Part shown: positions 21,201 to 33,612 of the stretch, one piece after another | Numbering within the stretch: position 1 is the first letter of the stretch | How the letters are laid out: each line of letters begins with the position of its first letter | Assembly: GCF_001540865.1 (NCBI RefSeq) | Contig: NC_033636.1 | Span: forward strand, 8,928,688 to 8,992,687 | Direction: 5' to 3' | DNA length: 64,000 bases | Source of the DNA: Ananas comosus | Lineage: Eukaryota > Streptophyta > Magnoliopsida > Poales > Bromeliaceae | Notes under the pieces: generated by a model | Told to the model about the DNA's origin: nothing | The model's database searches: none | The model's input: only the letters and a program-made list of their open reading frames with translations | Program-made: the position numbers and the translations under genes

Positions 21201-24099
21201 CTTTAGGTCTCACCGAGACCTGTGCAGGGACCTTTGTTTCGCTGCCAAATGAGATATCCATGCTAGGAACAGTGGGTGTCCCAGTACAAAATGTTGATGT
21301 GCGTCTAGAATCTGTGCCTGAAATGGGATATGATGCTCTTTCAAGCACCCCTAGAGGGGAGATCTGCATCAGGGGAGATACCTTGTTCTCAGGATACCAC
21401 AAAAGGGAAGATCTCACAAAGGAAGTTATGATTGATGGGTGGTTTCACACAGGTACTCTTATTTAAATGATTTTAATATGATATGTACCCCGGAATATTA
21501 CTTGATGAATTGGTTTGTTGTACATGTGGTAGTTAGTGAGTTGTCTAACTTTGGCTAAATTTGAGAAAGCTAAATTATTTACTGGTTGCCATGTGTACAA
21601 ATTGAATCATTAATAACATATTTAGGTAGCTGCTACATTATCATTTCAGCATTTGACCTTCTGTAGATAATACCTGGTACAGACCAGTGCAGTGGACAGC
21701 CTCTTTCCGCTATATTTTATAGTATGCTTTTGATGAAATTTATTTAAAATTAAGGACATAATTTTTTTTCCTAAATGAAGAAAAGTCGAGCTAAGCCTAG
21801 TGATCATGGTTAGGAGTTAGGAATGATTTTGTTTCATCTGTCAGCATTGATATATTTATCTCATATAAAATTTATAGTGGGACTTAATGCCTTTTCCTCT
21901 AAGCAATGTTTGGTCCCTCTCGAGTAGATTTAAGTTCCGAAAGTTCATTCTAGTCCTGTCTATGTGGTAATTTTTTCTGGCCTCAAATAGATCTTCCTTT
22001 TAGATGGGGTGCTCTGATGTCCTTATATACAATCTTATTTTTGTTAGGGGACGTTGGTGAGTGGCAGCCTGATGGAAGCTTGAAAATCATTGATCGCAAG
22101 AAAAATATTTTTAAACTTTCACAAGGGGAGTATGTTGCAGTTGAAAACCTAGAGAACATATATGGTCTAGTTCCTGATATTGACTCGGTATGTTTTCTAA
22201 ACCAAAAACAGCTTCCTCAGAACATGACTATGCCTTTGGGATTATTATTATTATTATTATTATTATTTTTTATTTTATTTTTTGGTTGATGAGAAGTTCT
22301 AAAGTGCGATATTTTTTAACAGTAGTCATCACATTATGCTTCTGTTTTGTCTTTCATAAACTAGCAGCTTCATATGCAATCTGGAATATTAGAGCTTATT
22401 CATGTTCCCCATCTGTTTACCAAGTCATGAGGAAAAGCAAACAAAAGAGATTAAACAATTGTTATTGATCCAGCAGCTTTAAGTGGCATATTAGTTTAAA
22501 ATATGGGCTTGAGAACGTTAAGCATCTTGATATACTTGACAGATGAGAACTTAATTTTCTTTTTTTTGGTTTTGGTTTTGGTTTTGGTTATTCAGATGAG
22601 AAATTGAATTTAATGCCTCGTCTCAAGATTCTTGATATGCCTGATTAAACTAATAAAGTTGACAGAAGTTTTTCTCATTGATAACTGTTCTTAGATATGG
22701 ATTTATGGGAATAGTTTTGAGTCGTTCCTTGTTGCGGTAATTAATCCCAATAAGGAAGCTCTAGAGCGCTGGGCTGAACAGAATGAGATAAGTGGGGATT
22801 TTGCTGACCTATGTAAGAATTCTAAAGCCAAAGAATACATTTTGGGAGAACTCACAAAGATTGGCAAAGAAAAGAAGGTACCACCATGCTAATCTAGAGT
22901 GTTCATTTCTCTTCTATTATCATCATTTTTTATCACTTCAAGATGCTCTCAGATTTTTGGTTTATTAGAAGTTGTTGAACCTATCTTAACATTTCCTTGA
23001 TCAGCTAAAAGGATTTGAGTTTATAAAAGCTATCCACCTGGACCCTGCACCGTTTGATATGGAACGAGACCTCATCACTCCAACATTCAAGAAGAAGCGA
23101 CCACAGCTGCTCAAGTATTACCAGGTACCTTGTGTAGTTGTTTTTGACTGCTTAAGGGCACTATGTTTTTAAGTGGGCATACTGTGCATTACAATGAAAT
23201 CAAATCTCTTTAGCTGAAGGGAAACTAACAAAAATACTCTAATTGCTTTTCTATTTTCTCCTTACTGCCTAATTTAGATGCATGAATATCGTATTTAACA
23301 TATCCTTTTGATGTAGCCAAAAAACTCATAATATTTGGTAGATACCTAGCATGACTTACCATATTTAGTCTTGAGAGTCTTTTTTCCATCAAATATGCTA
23401 TCCTACCAAATCATGAATGCCAAAACTTTTAAGGAGCAAAAATGAAACTCTTTTAGCTGCCAAACATAATAGAAAATCCTCGTATCCAATAAGTTTTCGC
23501 TAAGTTATTTATTCCAACGTCCAATCAATGCCATTATCCATAAGCATCCAAACAGGGCCAATGTAGTTAAGGTGCAGCTAGTGTTGAGATTCTATTACGG
23601 AGTAATTTTTTTCTCCTTCATGCAAAAGTATCTTATTCTAGGTCCCTGTCTAACAAATCAAATATTGAAAAAAGTTGAAAAGGTTAAGAACGAGAGGGGC
23701 CAAAAAAACCCTTTGGTCTCAACTCTCAAGATTAAGAATTTTGGTGTCTACAGAGCTTTAGCATCCTAGTGGACGAAACCATATAATCATTCTCTTCTGT
23801 GGTAATTTGACATATGATGCTAGATGCTAGAGATATATCTACGGCTTGGACATGGCTTGTCACAAAAGATTAGAAAAGGTTAAATTAGAAAAAGAACATA
23901 AGAAACTAACACCATCAATCTTGTAATTTAAGTCCAACTAATTCTGGTGGATGGAAAGAAACAAAATGTTCATGTCATATTTTGTGTTTCTCATTTGGTA
24001 TTTGTCTACAAAATTTCAAAAATCCACCCTTAGTCATCAATGTAACTTTATTTTCACTCACAGGATGTGATCGACGGCCCGTATAAGAGTTCCCAGTAA
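15229..24099 (+). CDS. LACS4: Long-chain acyl-CoA synthetase, LACS4-like, 19 exons
   Basis: Seen: exons 15229-15371, 16042-16105, 16268-16357, 16836-16892, 17175-17223, 17488-17564, 18168-18207, 18303-18397, 18672-18839, 19052-19162, 19241-19328, 19489-19555, 19739-19814, 19912-20029, 21207-21452, 22048-22187, 22695-22877, 23005-23124 and 24064-24099 give 655 residues in one frame, all GT-AG. Motifs: AMP-binding P-loop [50 protein letters not shown] and the acyl-CoA synthetase linker [20 protein letters not shown]. Known family: ATP-dependent activation of C16-C20 fatty acids to acyl-CoA. The EEGK/GPSVG-type N-terminus and absence of a PTS1 tail (it ends YKSSQ) suit the ER/cytosolic LACS4/5 group, about 666 residues, used in wax, cutin and lipid trafficking. 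Placement within the clade rests on resemblance only. The largest intron (20030-21206) holds nothing recognisable. Confidence 0.95.
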
Positions 24100-25507
24100 G
24101 CGATCGTGAAAAGCAACTGCTCCTTATGATTGATTGAATGAGCTTGGCGGCACTGACTGATGTATTCTTTCATCTGTACTTATTTTGCTTTAAATATCGT
24201 AAACTCTTTCAGTACTACTGCATTTAATCTGAATGATGTTCGACTAATATGCTGCTGAAGTTCTTTAACAGTATTCTTTGTAATTTTGCATTTTGTGTGA
24301 TACATATCATTTTGCTCGTTTGGATGAAGAGAACAAGTATTTCTCGTTATGTTTTTTTACGTGCTGTTTGAGAGCAGTTTTCTGGCAGTTTAGCCATGGT
24401 TAATTTAGCTATATTGACGACCATTTGGATTTCGATCCGCTGGATTTCTACAGTGAGGGCTCAAAAGATTTAGCTATTAAGCGCGAGCAAATCGTACTTT
24501 GTTAGCAAGGGGGAATACTTAGGCACTTACTCAGCTGTTAAGTGTAAAGTTGTACCTCTGCAGAGTTTTCCCGAACTTATCGGTACTTCTCAACCAAACA
24601 CTTCATACGCACATTCTGTCCATTCTAGTTAGCGCTCCTCGGCCTTGGAGCCCTTCGCAGACCACACTAATTCCTTCGTGGAACTAGAACTCTGATCTTA
24701 TAATCCATTAAGTACCAAAATTTCCCATCTCAGAGGCATTACCTTTGCCCATCATGCGTCGTGACCGTCTTACGGACATCTTTGAGTTACTAAATCCTTC
24801 TTCTTTCCTAACGGAGGATAGCGAAGTATCAGAAATCTTTTCCATGCTGCTGTTCCTAACGTTCACAAACGCAAGAAACTCACCACCTGCAGTATGCTGG
24901 ATACTGGCCTGACTCGAGTCGGGTCAAGGTTGGACAGCATGCTTATATGAGCCTCAGTTGACGTGCTGGTCAATGGATGGACCCAACCTCGACCGTGATT
25001 GGCGAGCCCGTAGCTCAAAAATTCTACAGGTTTCCACACAGGCACACGCACACGAACGCGCATCCGACTCTTCGCTAAAATTAGGATCTGAATTTGAGAC
25101 CTAATGCTCCGGGACGAGAATACAACCTATCTTAGATAAGGTTATAACTTAGCTATAGGCCTCTAAACCTCAATAGTCACTGCTAATATGCTAGGGGGGT
25201 AAGTTTTCTAATTAGACATGTATCAAATTTATATTTGTTTGTTCATAAAATAGAAATATATACAGTAAACGTATCACTGGATTAAATGGGCTCAGGCTGA
25301 ACCGGCTCGTAGTCCAAGCGTTCATGGGCCGAACCGGTGGACCGGCCCATCATCAAGCCCTCTAAGTCACGACGAATCGAGACCGTTCGATCCAAGACCC
25401 CCTCCCTATTTAAACCCGCTCCTAACCGATTTTAGGGTTTCTCCAAGCCGATATTGTCTCCTTCGCGCCTGCGCCTCTCGACCTCGGAGCTACCCGCGGC
25501 GTCAACA
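24100..25507. other. Intergenic between LACS and eL33
   Basis: 24100 to about 24320 is probably LACS 3' UTR. 24560-25200 is unique-looking sequence with GC-moderate patches and no supported frame. 25200-25507 is the eL33 promoter, listed separately. Confidence 0.5.
25285..25440 (+). promoter_or_regulatory. eL33 promoter: site II (TGGGCC/GGCCCA) boxes, TATA-like element, telo-box
   Basis: TGGGCT lies near 25287, TGGGCC at 25325-25330 and GGCCCA at 25344-25349. A TATA-like TATTTAAA is at 25407-25414 and TAGGGTTT (telo-box) at 25433-25440, about 70 bases before the start codon. Site II boxes combined with a telo-box are the known signature of plant ribosomal-protein promoters, bound by TCP-type factors. 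This agrees with the gene that follows. Confidence 0.75.
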
Positions 25508-26129
25508 ATGGTGAAGGGTCGACAAGGAGAACGCGTGAGGTCGGAATCCTCACCTCCTTCTCACTCTAACCCTAATTCCGATCCCTTCTCTCTCTCTCAT
25601 CTTCTTCTTTGTTTTGATGTGGTTCCAGGTTGTATGTGCGGGGCACGATCCTTGGATATAAAAGGTAGTTGCGATCTCCGTCTACGATTCTCCCTCTCTT
25701 TTCTGCGATCGTTTTTTGGTTAGATCTCTTGTTTGATGTGTTGGGGGTTTTGGTATCAGATCGAAATCAAATCAATATGAGAACACGTCGCTGCTTCAGA
25801 TCGAGGGGGTGACCACCAAGGAGGACGTCGCCTGGTACTGTGGCAAGAGGATGGCCTACATATACAAGGCCAAGACGAAGTCGAAGGGGACGCACTACCG
25901 CTGCATCTGGGGGAAGGTCACACGCCCCCACGGCAACAGCGGCGTCGTCCGCGCTAAGTTCAAGTCGAACCTCCCCCCGAAATCTATGGTGCGGATCTCG
26001 TTTCCTCCTTGTTTGTTCGCTCGAAATGAAACCTCCTCCCCGTGGATTCTGCTAATGGTTTAAGTTTTCGTTGTTGTTACTTTGCAGGGAGCGAAGGTTA
26101 GGGTTTTTATGTATCCGAGCAACATCTGA
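25508..26129 (+). CDS. RPL35A: 60S ribosomal protein L35a (eL33), four exons
   Basis: Seen: exons 25508-25539, 25629-25664, 25760-25988 and 26088-26129 join in frame to 112 residues ending in TGA, the usual plant length. The sequence starts [20 protein letters not shown] and ends [10 protein letters not shown]. The core [22 protein letters not shown] and the [15 protein letters not shown] stretch are diagnostic of the family. Known role: basic protein of the large cytosolic ribosomal subunit. The first two exons are tiny, a layout common in plant ribosomal-protein genes, and are easily missed because exon 1 can be read through its own donor as a longer false frame. The last exon ends at a TGA immediately followed by a consensus donor, implying an intron in the 3' UTR. 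Confidence 0.97.
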
Positions 26130-26130
26130 G

Positions 26131-27742
26131 GTAAGATTCCATTCGCGATGGGCAAAATGTTACTTGTTTCAGTTTGAAATTGTATGCATTGCTTGTTCAT
26201 TGAAACAAATAGATTTTTGCGAGTATTTATAGTCATTAGTATTTTTCAAGTTCGTTTTTTGTTTACTGTGAATAGTGTTGCCTATGTTGTGTTCTTATGT
26301 TTTGTGGTTAGTACTTATATACTAAGCATCTATCTTTTGCTTGAAATTTGTTATATGTGTGTTTTTGTCCCTCTTTGTAGCAAATTCATTTTTGGGAAAT
26401 CAGAATTTATGTCATACTATGAGACTTAATAGAAACCTGACATGTTATTGCTTTCACCTAAAGCTAGGCCATATGGCATCCTAGTAAACATTTTACTGGC
26501 CTTGTGTTGGCGAGTAGATACTTCTTTAGTGTTTGCACATGATTCATGTGAACATTTTGGTTGGAAAGCTTTCGGATTCTAAGTTCTAACGTTGCGCTTT
26601 GCTTTCAGAAGCTTGTTCAGATTTTTATTTGAGTTTCTCTACTTTCTCATTATGAGTTTCGTTCTGCTTCGTTTTTTCTATATCTAGTCCTATTTCAATC
26701 TTGTTTCGTCTGCGGGGCTCGATGCTACTTTGGGGGGAGCACTATAGCTCTGAAATACCTGCAGGTTCTCTGCAGGGTGCCCATACCTTTGAGCCCCAGA
26801 GAGAAATTTCAGTGGTCTCATAGTACGTGGTTGTCTTTTGAAGGATTTCTTCCTCCACCTTAACTCACAACCACGCCTCCAATGACCACAACATTTATAA
26901 ATACCATTCGCAAGTCCTTTTGTCCATCCAAATACATGGTGCTTTACATTTTTTGTTCCCCCATCTCTGGGGGTAATCTCTCAAGGAGGAACTACTTAAA
27001 CTACATGCCAGATTTTTTGGGGGATCTTTGTATGCGCTTCTTTTGTGCAATAGTTGGAGCTTGTAGTTTTTATTTGCCTAGAGTTAGTATTGTTCTTCTC
27101 TCTCTCTGCTTGTTGCATATTTTGAAACTATGTTGGTATTTACTCCCTACTGTTAAACGTAGGTTCATAATTTTACAACAATTCGTAAAGGTTCATGTGC
27201 AATGGGCATTTATGTAAAGGATATGAAGGACAAAATTTAGATATAGGATAGCATTTCAATCCTACAATGCAAGGAGGTGAGAAAGGTAGACATGCCGTTG
27301 GGGTTGGAATTTTGTCAGAATTATGATCAGACTGAATGTGACTTCATTTAATCTTTGGAAATCAGGATTAAATTAGATTTTAGTCGTGAGATCAGATTTA
27401 ATGGTTCATCTTAGATCATTTAACGGTCACTTTGAAGTACAGAAACATTTTCTCTATTCCTTAGAAACATTTTCTCTATTCCTTGCCATCTATTGAACAT
27501 TTAGCCCAAGCTTAAGGACTTGATCTATTTATTAATGAGTTCGCGCACCTCATCATTGCTGTCTATGCCTTGTACTCCCATGCGTTTTTTGTTTTCATTG
27601 TAATTCACGGTATTATAAGCGGAACCATGATTGCACCATAAGCTTATAAATTATAATAGTTGAGATTGTATTGCACATCCTTGTATCTCTCATGTAGCTC
27701 CTGGGTATGAATCTCACTATCTTGTTCTTTTCATGATGCAGG
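26131..27742 (+). other. Probable 3' UTR intron of eL33
   Basis: The stop codon is followed by G and then GTAAGATTCC, a near-perfect donor at 26131. The best later acceptor is TTTTCATGATGCAG ending at 27742, followed by a likely terminal exon of roughly 120 bases (27743 to about 27860) that ends in T-rich sequence. No coding signal is present inside. Inferred from splice consensus only; transcript data would settle it. Confidence 0.55.
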
Positions 27743-29037
27743 TACCGCCGACTACCTTTTGCTTTAGGTTTTCAGTTTCCAATTGATGTCAGTTTTGCCA
27801 TGTAGCTGGACTATGTTTAGCACCTTGTTATTTCTCATTTTCTTTTGTTAAGAGAGTTTGAGGCGGCTCTGCGTCACCGTTTGTCCAATGGTTGGTGGAA
27901 TTTGGTGAAGTATCCGAATTTGAATGAGAGCTTGAATGCAGATTCTCCGAACGACCGAGCTCGCATGCTGAGGATCTGTATTTGAGTTCTATTCAAATTC
28001 ATGCTCATTCTTTTTCCCACTCTAGTCACTATATCCCCTTGCGCCGCTATCCATCATCCAGGAACAAAAGCGTTCGGACTAGAATGCAGTTAAACCTCTC
28101 TAGATATATTGCGATTGTGACTCTTAAATTCGTTAAGACCTTAATAGTTATCTAGAAGTTATGCTTGTCCTTGTTTAAAAATTTTGTTTGAGAAATTAAA
28201 ATCGGTGTTTGTGGCTTTTCATACCCAATAATTTTAGTAGTTTATAGCTTGTTGCTGGTTGCTTATCGGATATGATCAAATTTTAATCCGAATAAACTCC
28301 ACTGAAAATGCGCCAGTAATTTACATATCGAGTTTGGAATCTTAGGTATCAGTTATGTAGCTTTTAACTAATTGTATTAAAATTTTGGGTATCAATCACT
28401 AGGTATTGTTGGCAACCAGCCTATTCTGCCTGTGTGCTGATCCCTAATCCCTTATTTTAGGCTTTGTTTGTATTATGTGTAGTGAGAAAGTACGATGATT
28501 GCATATAGCGATGAGTTTGTTACATCGGAGAATACAGAAGCATGTTTTTATATATTTTTAATTTAATTTAATTTAATTTAATTTTATATTGTTAGATGGG
28601 TCTCCATATTAAATTAAGTCTTAGCAAATTAAAGCGGACGGTGGACAATAATGCGTCTTTGACGAACCCATTTCATCCGTAGATGTTGTCGCTAACAACA
28701 AAAGGACCAATATCTGAGTTGAGAGGTGTCGATTGGGTAGTACAACCATAGACGTCAACAATCAATATAATGAACACCAAGAAAAAAAGAAAAAAGAAAA
28801 AAAGAAAAAGAATCAGCTTTTAATTGTGCATTGAAACCCGATTTGCCAGCTCTGATTGGTTGGCTTAGATTCCTAATCATTGTCGTGCGACCATCCACTT
28901 AAATAATTAATTTTATCCTTAAAAAAGAAAATTTAAAAAACTCCTGGTTGGATTCCTCCGACTCGTTCGAATGGTAGCAGAGATGCCAAGAATGGTTTAC
29001 CATGTCATCCGTGCACCGGGGGCCATCCTGGCGAATG

Positions 29038-29043
<6 letters not shown>

Positions 29044-29083
<40 letters not shown>

Positions 29084-29219
29084 TTTAAGAGATAGATAGC
29101 ACGCTATCCGCTTCATTTATTTCATTTTAGCTGGAAATATGAATCAACTAGGATTCGAACTTGGAACCACGGATACCAACCACCTACTCCTTTACCACTT
29201 GTTTTAGGAACGGTCGGTC
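29044..29219 (-). mobile_element. tRNA-derived SINE, minus strand, with target-site duplication
   Basis: Read on the minus strand it has an A-box-like head (AACAAGTGGTAAAGGAG), a B-box-like AAGTTCGAATCC, the family tail GCGGATAGCGTGCTATCTATCTC and a 3' tail of ATT repeats (29044-29083 on the plus strand). It is bracketed by CGAATGCATTAT (29032-29043) and CGAATACATTAT (29220-29231), a 12-bp target duplication with one mismatch. That shows insertion by retrotransposition. Confidence 0.85.
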
Positions 29220-29276
29220 CGAATACATTATTTATGAGAAATATTTTGTTTCAGGACTAGGATTATATAATTTTAG

Positions 29277-29820
29277 GATTAATTCCATGCATGTCCCTAC
29301 AAATATATTGAATAGCAAATATATAGCTACAAAGTTTAATTTTTATATGTTGTTTCTATAAAAGTCCTAATATTTTCAAATATATTCATATTATTAGAAT
29401 TCGTTAGAAAAATTTAGTTAACTATAGATTAAATATTTAATCTTGATTAGTTTTTGACATTTTTGCTCATCTTATATTATACTGTTATGATTTTTTGAAT
29501 GGATATATTTGTGATGATAAAATTGAAAATATAAACAGTTCTCTAACAATAACAAATTAGAGGGACATATTTGATGATATTAGAACTTTGCAGAGACAAT
29601 ATATGAAAGTTGAACTTTATATGNTACAAATATATTGAATAGCAAATATATAGCTACAAAGTTTAATTTTTATATGTTGTTTCTATAAAAGTCCTAATAT
29701 TTTCAAATATATTCATATTTGATGATATTAGAACTTTGCAGAGACAATATATGAAAGTTGAACTTTATATGAATATATTTATCATTTATTATATTTGTAG
29801 ATACTTTGTATGAAATTAAC
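29277..29820. mobile_element. AT-rich foldback MITE, copy 1, disrupted by an assembly gap
   Basis: The left end (GATTAATTCCATGCATGTCCCTACAAA) and right end (TTTGTAGATACTTTGTATGAAATTAACC) are inverted repeats of over 90 bp. An N stands at 29625. Directly after it, 29626-29720 repeats 29298-29392 almost exactly, and 29717-29771 repeats 29569-29624. This looks like a mis-joined foldback rather than a real second copy. Confidence 0.75.
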
Positions 29821-30252
29821 CCTATAGTTTGGGATAGCTAAATATATGGAGATGATTCTGAAGTTTTGTGAGAAAGTATACTAAGAAAATGTTTCAGCAG
29901 TTTATATGTGATATAACACATTACTGACATTACCAGCTTGACTTAAGTATATCATTTGTTATAATTTTTTTTCGAAATAATATAATTTTTATAATTCTAT
30001 TGAAAAATTAAATAGTATTTTTTTAATATTTTTACTATAATTATTTTTGGCCTATAATAATAGTATTATTATAAGGGACGCTCAGTACTAATCAAACCCT
30101 TAAAAAATATTAGATTTTCTTTTCCTATTTTGCTTGCATAGTTGCATGAGACCCAAGAGCCGCATAGAGGGAAAATTGGCTACTGTGGTTCATGGATGAA
30201 TTGGTACACCGAGTGTAAGCAATCTTTTCTTCTTCTTTCCAAAAAAAAAAAA

Positions 30253-30882
30253 GGCTAAATTACAGAAAACCCCCTTGTAATAACCGGCTTTTTCACTTTC
30301 CCTCCCTGACATTTAAAAACCTACACTTTGCCCCCCTGTAAAATAAAAAATATGCATTTCACCCCCTACCGTTAGGGTTCCGTTAAAAAACATATTTTTA
30401 TGCCGAAAATACCCCTCCGCCATCTCCCTGTTGCTTCGACTCCCTCGGGCTCGCCACCTTGCCGCCGCCTCGCCCCCTCGCCGTCCTCCACTGCCTCGCC
30501 CTCACCCACATCCCTTTCGCCGTCCTCCGTCGCCTCGCCTTCGCCTTCTTTGTCCTTCTCTTACTGTCGCCCACCTCGGTTTTCTCCTACTGTTGCCGAA
30601 ATCGAGGGCGGCGAGGGTGCAGGAGGAGAAGGGGAGCAGGTGGAGAAGGAAATGGAGAGAAATCGCGGCCGATTAAGGTGGGAATCGCGGCCGAACGAAG
30701 GAGCGGCTGAGGAAGATGGGAAAGAAGACGACAATGGCGAGGGGCAAAATGGTCATTTTACACACTGTAACCCTCTTGTGAATATTTTTCATTTTACACG
30801 AGGGCAAAGTGTAGGTTTTTAAATGTCAGGGGGGGGAAGTAAAAAAGCGGGTTATTACAGGGGGGTTTTCTGTAATTTAGCC
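30253..30882. mobile_element. GC-rich-core foldback element with inverted repeats of about 100 bp
   Basis: The left end from GGCTAAATTACAGAAAACC (30253) and the right end finishing TCTGTAATTTAGCC (30882) are inverted copies over about 100 bp, with conserved blocks AACCTACACTTTGCCC and ATTACAG. The core (about 30415-30720) is strongly GC-rich in an AT-rich neighbourhood and gives only Pro/Arg/Ser-rich low-complexity frames. Flanks are A-rich on both sides, so the target duplication is not readable. The core may be a captured host fragment. Confidence 0.8.
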
Positions 30883-32336
30883 AAAAAAAAATCTAGAAAT
30901 GCAATAGTTATATTGGTGATGTGTTATTACCAATCAATTAAATTAATTTTTTAGATTCATTTGTCCTATCATAGTTAATTGGAAAAATAATTTTGTTATA
31001 CTTTTTATTCAAAATAAAAAATATGATTGACTGTTAATAAATAATATGGTGTGATTAATATATAGTAGAATCTCTCCTTCAATCATAAAGTAAAAATAAA
31101 AAAAATGATACATGTACAATCCATAAAAAATGTATTATAGTGGGATAAAATAGTTTTTGGCCGAACTATTTACTTTTGTTGTTTGATTTACTGTACTCTA
31201 AAATAACGTAATTAATTCTTCCTACCCTAGGCTAAATTAATTATTAAAAAAAGTAATAATATATATTAGCTCATCATAGTAATGAATTGCAAAAATGTTA
31301 ATATTTTATAAGCAAAAAAAAAAAAAATCGGAAATCTCATTAAATATTTGTATTTTTATTTTAGACCTCCAAATTTGGATTCTGAAGACTCCGGTCCATA
31401 GGCCACGGTCCATGCAATTCATTTGGACTTTCACACTTTTAATAAATAATAAATATAATAAACATAATAACATTACCGACACCAGAGCAGTAAATCGGTA
31501 TAGGTGTCGGTTCCCTCTCAGGGAAGATTATCCCCTGCACCTGGTGCATTAGTACATTGCATAGACCGTGACATTAAAACAAAATTACTGAGCATTTAAA
31601 ATTAAAATCTAACATATTAGACGTGTGACGTGTTCTATAATATTCAAAAGACCGAAATATAAAAAATAATAAGTTTCTGAAATAAGTGTTTTACAAATCA
31701 TATAAGTGTTCTGTGTTGATTTTTTTGGGCCTAATAGATGCCTAATAAATAAATAAATTGTATGAGTTCTTTAGATATTATAAATGGCATTTATTAAAAT
31801 TCCTCATTTGGTTTTGTATTCATTTTTCTTTTATGTTTTTTAACTTCTACGTAAAAAAAAAAAAAGGAAAAAAAAAAGAGTAAGAGTGGGACAATAGATT
31901 ACCTACAAATTTTCATTTAAGGGATTTATGTGATATTTTTTTAACTCTATATTTTTATTTTATGAAGTTGTCATTTATTATTTGAGCGGATGCATTGCAA
32001 ATCAATAAATAATGACAAAACTAATTTCTCTGATAGTATAATAAATTATATAAAATTTAATATTTTTTGAAAAGGGTTATGATGCTAAATCATGCCTCAA
32101 TTCTTAAAATTCTAATTATAATGATCAAAATATAGAAAACTCCTGTATAAATATCTACTTATTTACTTTCTCTTTTTGATTTTCAAAAAATATATAAGGA
32201 TAATTTGATTATTTTGCCATATCTATTAATACTGAAACTCTCTAAATTTTTTTTTTAAAATATGAACAGGATAAAATATAAATTTTTTCAAGGTTTTTTT
32301 CTATATTGTATTTGTACCCAATTATAAAATACGGTT

Positions 32337-32722
32337 AATTTTATACAGATCTCTACAAACATAGTGAATGACAAATATAATCGTACAAAGTTTAATTTTC
32401 ATATGTTATCTCTACAAAAGTTCTAATATTTTCAAATATATTCCTCTAATTTGTTAGGTTAGATAATTATCAGAGAACTGTTTATATTTTCAATTTTGTC
32501 ATCACAAATATATCCTTCAAAAGCCATAAAAGTATAATGTAAGATGGATAAAAATATCAAAAACTAACCAGGGTTAAATCTAAAATTTTCTAATGGATTG
32601 TACCGGCAGAAACATATTTAAAATCATCATAACTTTTGCAGGGACAATACATGAAAGTTGAACTTTATAGAAATATATTTATTATTCGCTATATTTGTAG
32701 GAATCTGTATGAAATTAATCTA
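32337..32722. mobile_element. AT-rich foldback MITE, copy 2
   Basis: It begins GGTTAATTTTATACAGATCTCTACAAA and ends TTTGTAGGAATCTGTATGAAATTAATC, with long inverted arms. It shares internal words with the copy at 29277, including AAAGTTTAATTTT, CTAATATTTTCAAATATATTC and ATGAAAGTTGAACTTTATA. No coding capacity. Confidence 0.8.
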
Positions 32723-32724
32723 AC

Positions 32725-32909
32725 TATCCCTAGAGTAAATGGCAAAAGACTTGATGGTTGGTATCTGAGATCCCAAATTCGAATTATAGTTAATTCATAT
32801 TTTAAATTTTATTCATAAATGAAATAAACGAAGCAGATAGCGTACTACTTATCTCTCTCTCTCAAAGAAAAAAAAACAAATAAAAAAAAAAGAAAAAAAT
32901 AAAAAAATA
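32725..32909 (+). mobile_element. tRNA-derived SINE, plus strand
   Basis: The head TCCCTAGAGTAAATGGCAAAAG is followed by TGAGATCCCAAATTCGAATT (B-box-like), the family 3' body AAATGAAATAAACGAAGC, and a tail of A-rich sequence interrupted by C and T. It abuts the AT-rich MITE on its left. No clear target duplication was found. Confidence 0.7.
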
Positions 32910-33224
32910 GGGTTACCGTTGCCATGAAGGTTCATGCGTAAGTGCGTACACGCAATAATTCGTCCAACGTGTCGGTATCGGTCTCGGTCACCGTAGACCA
33001 ATACAATGTTTTCCCGTTTCCCGTTACCCGTTTCCCTTTACAGAGCGACGAGTTTTATATTAATAGAGAGAGAGAGAGAGAGAGAGAAGAGAAGAGAAGG
33101 GCGAACTCGGAACTCGGAACTCGAACTCGAAGTGAGTTCAGAGCTGCGGTATTGGATCGATGCCACTCCCCCCCCCCCCCCCCCCTTCTTTGCACGTTCT
33201 CCTTCTCCTTCGTGCACCCACCCC

Positions 33225-33267
<43 letters not shown>

Positions 33268-33558
33268 GCGATCGAAGGGGCTAATCCACGCTCCCTCCCT
33301 CTCCGATCGTTCAATCCGACCTCGCCTTCGTCTTCCTCGCCTCGCTGCGGATCGAACGAAGGTTTGCGCGATTTCGCTTGATCCCTACAGGATTTCCTCT
33401 GTCGAACCTTTTTCGTTTCATCTGAGTACTCCGTAGATCGCGTAGATTCGACCGATCCGTGTGTTTTCGGATTTGGAAACTTGTTCTTTTTTTGCGTGTG
33501 GGGGATCGGATTCGGTAACCCCGGGCTTTTGTGTAGGCTCCCCGATTGGGGGATTTAG

Positions 33559-33612
33559 ATGGTGTGTGATGGCGCCGTGAGGGGATTCGAAGCCGGAGGG
33601 GGATCGGAGTGA
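33559..33612 (+). promoter_or_regulatory. Upstream ORF in the PP2C leader
   Basis: An ATG at 33559 opens a 17-codon frame (MVCDGAVRGFEAGGGSE) ending at TGA 33610-33612, 46 bases before the PP2C start. A second, overlapping ATG at 33569 gives only three codons. If the leader is transcribed here, these could lower translation of the main frame. Confidence 0.4.

Noticed and set aside
30400..30822. 140-codon frame inside the GC-rich foldback element
   Set aside because: Low-complexity Pro/Ser/Glu composition in all frames; it lies between inverted repeats, so it is treated as element core.
33006..33436. Overlapping frames in the PP2C leader
   Set aside because: They are read through GA, C and CT tracts; the real gene starts at 33659.
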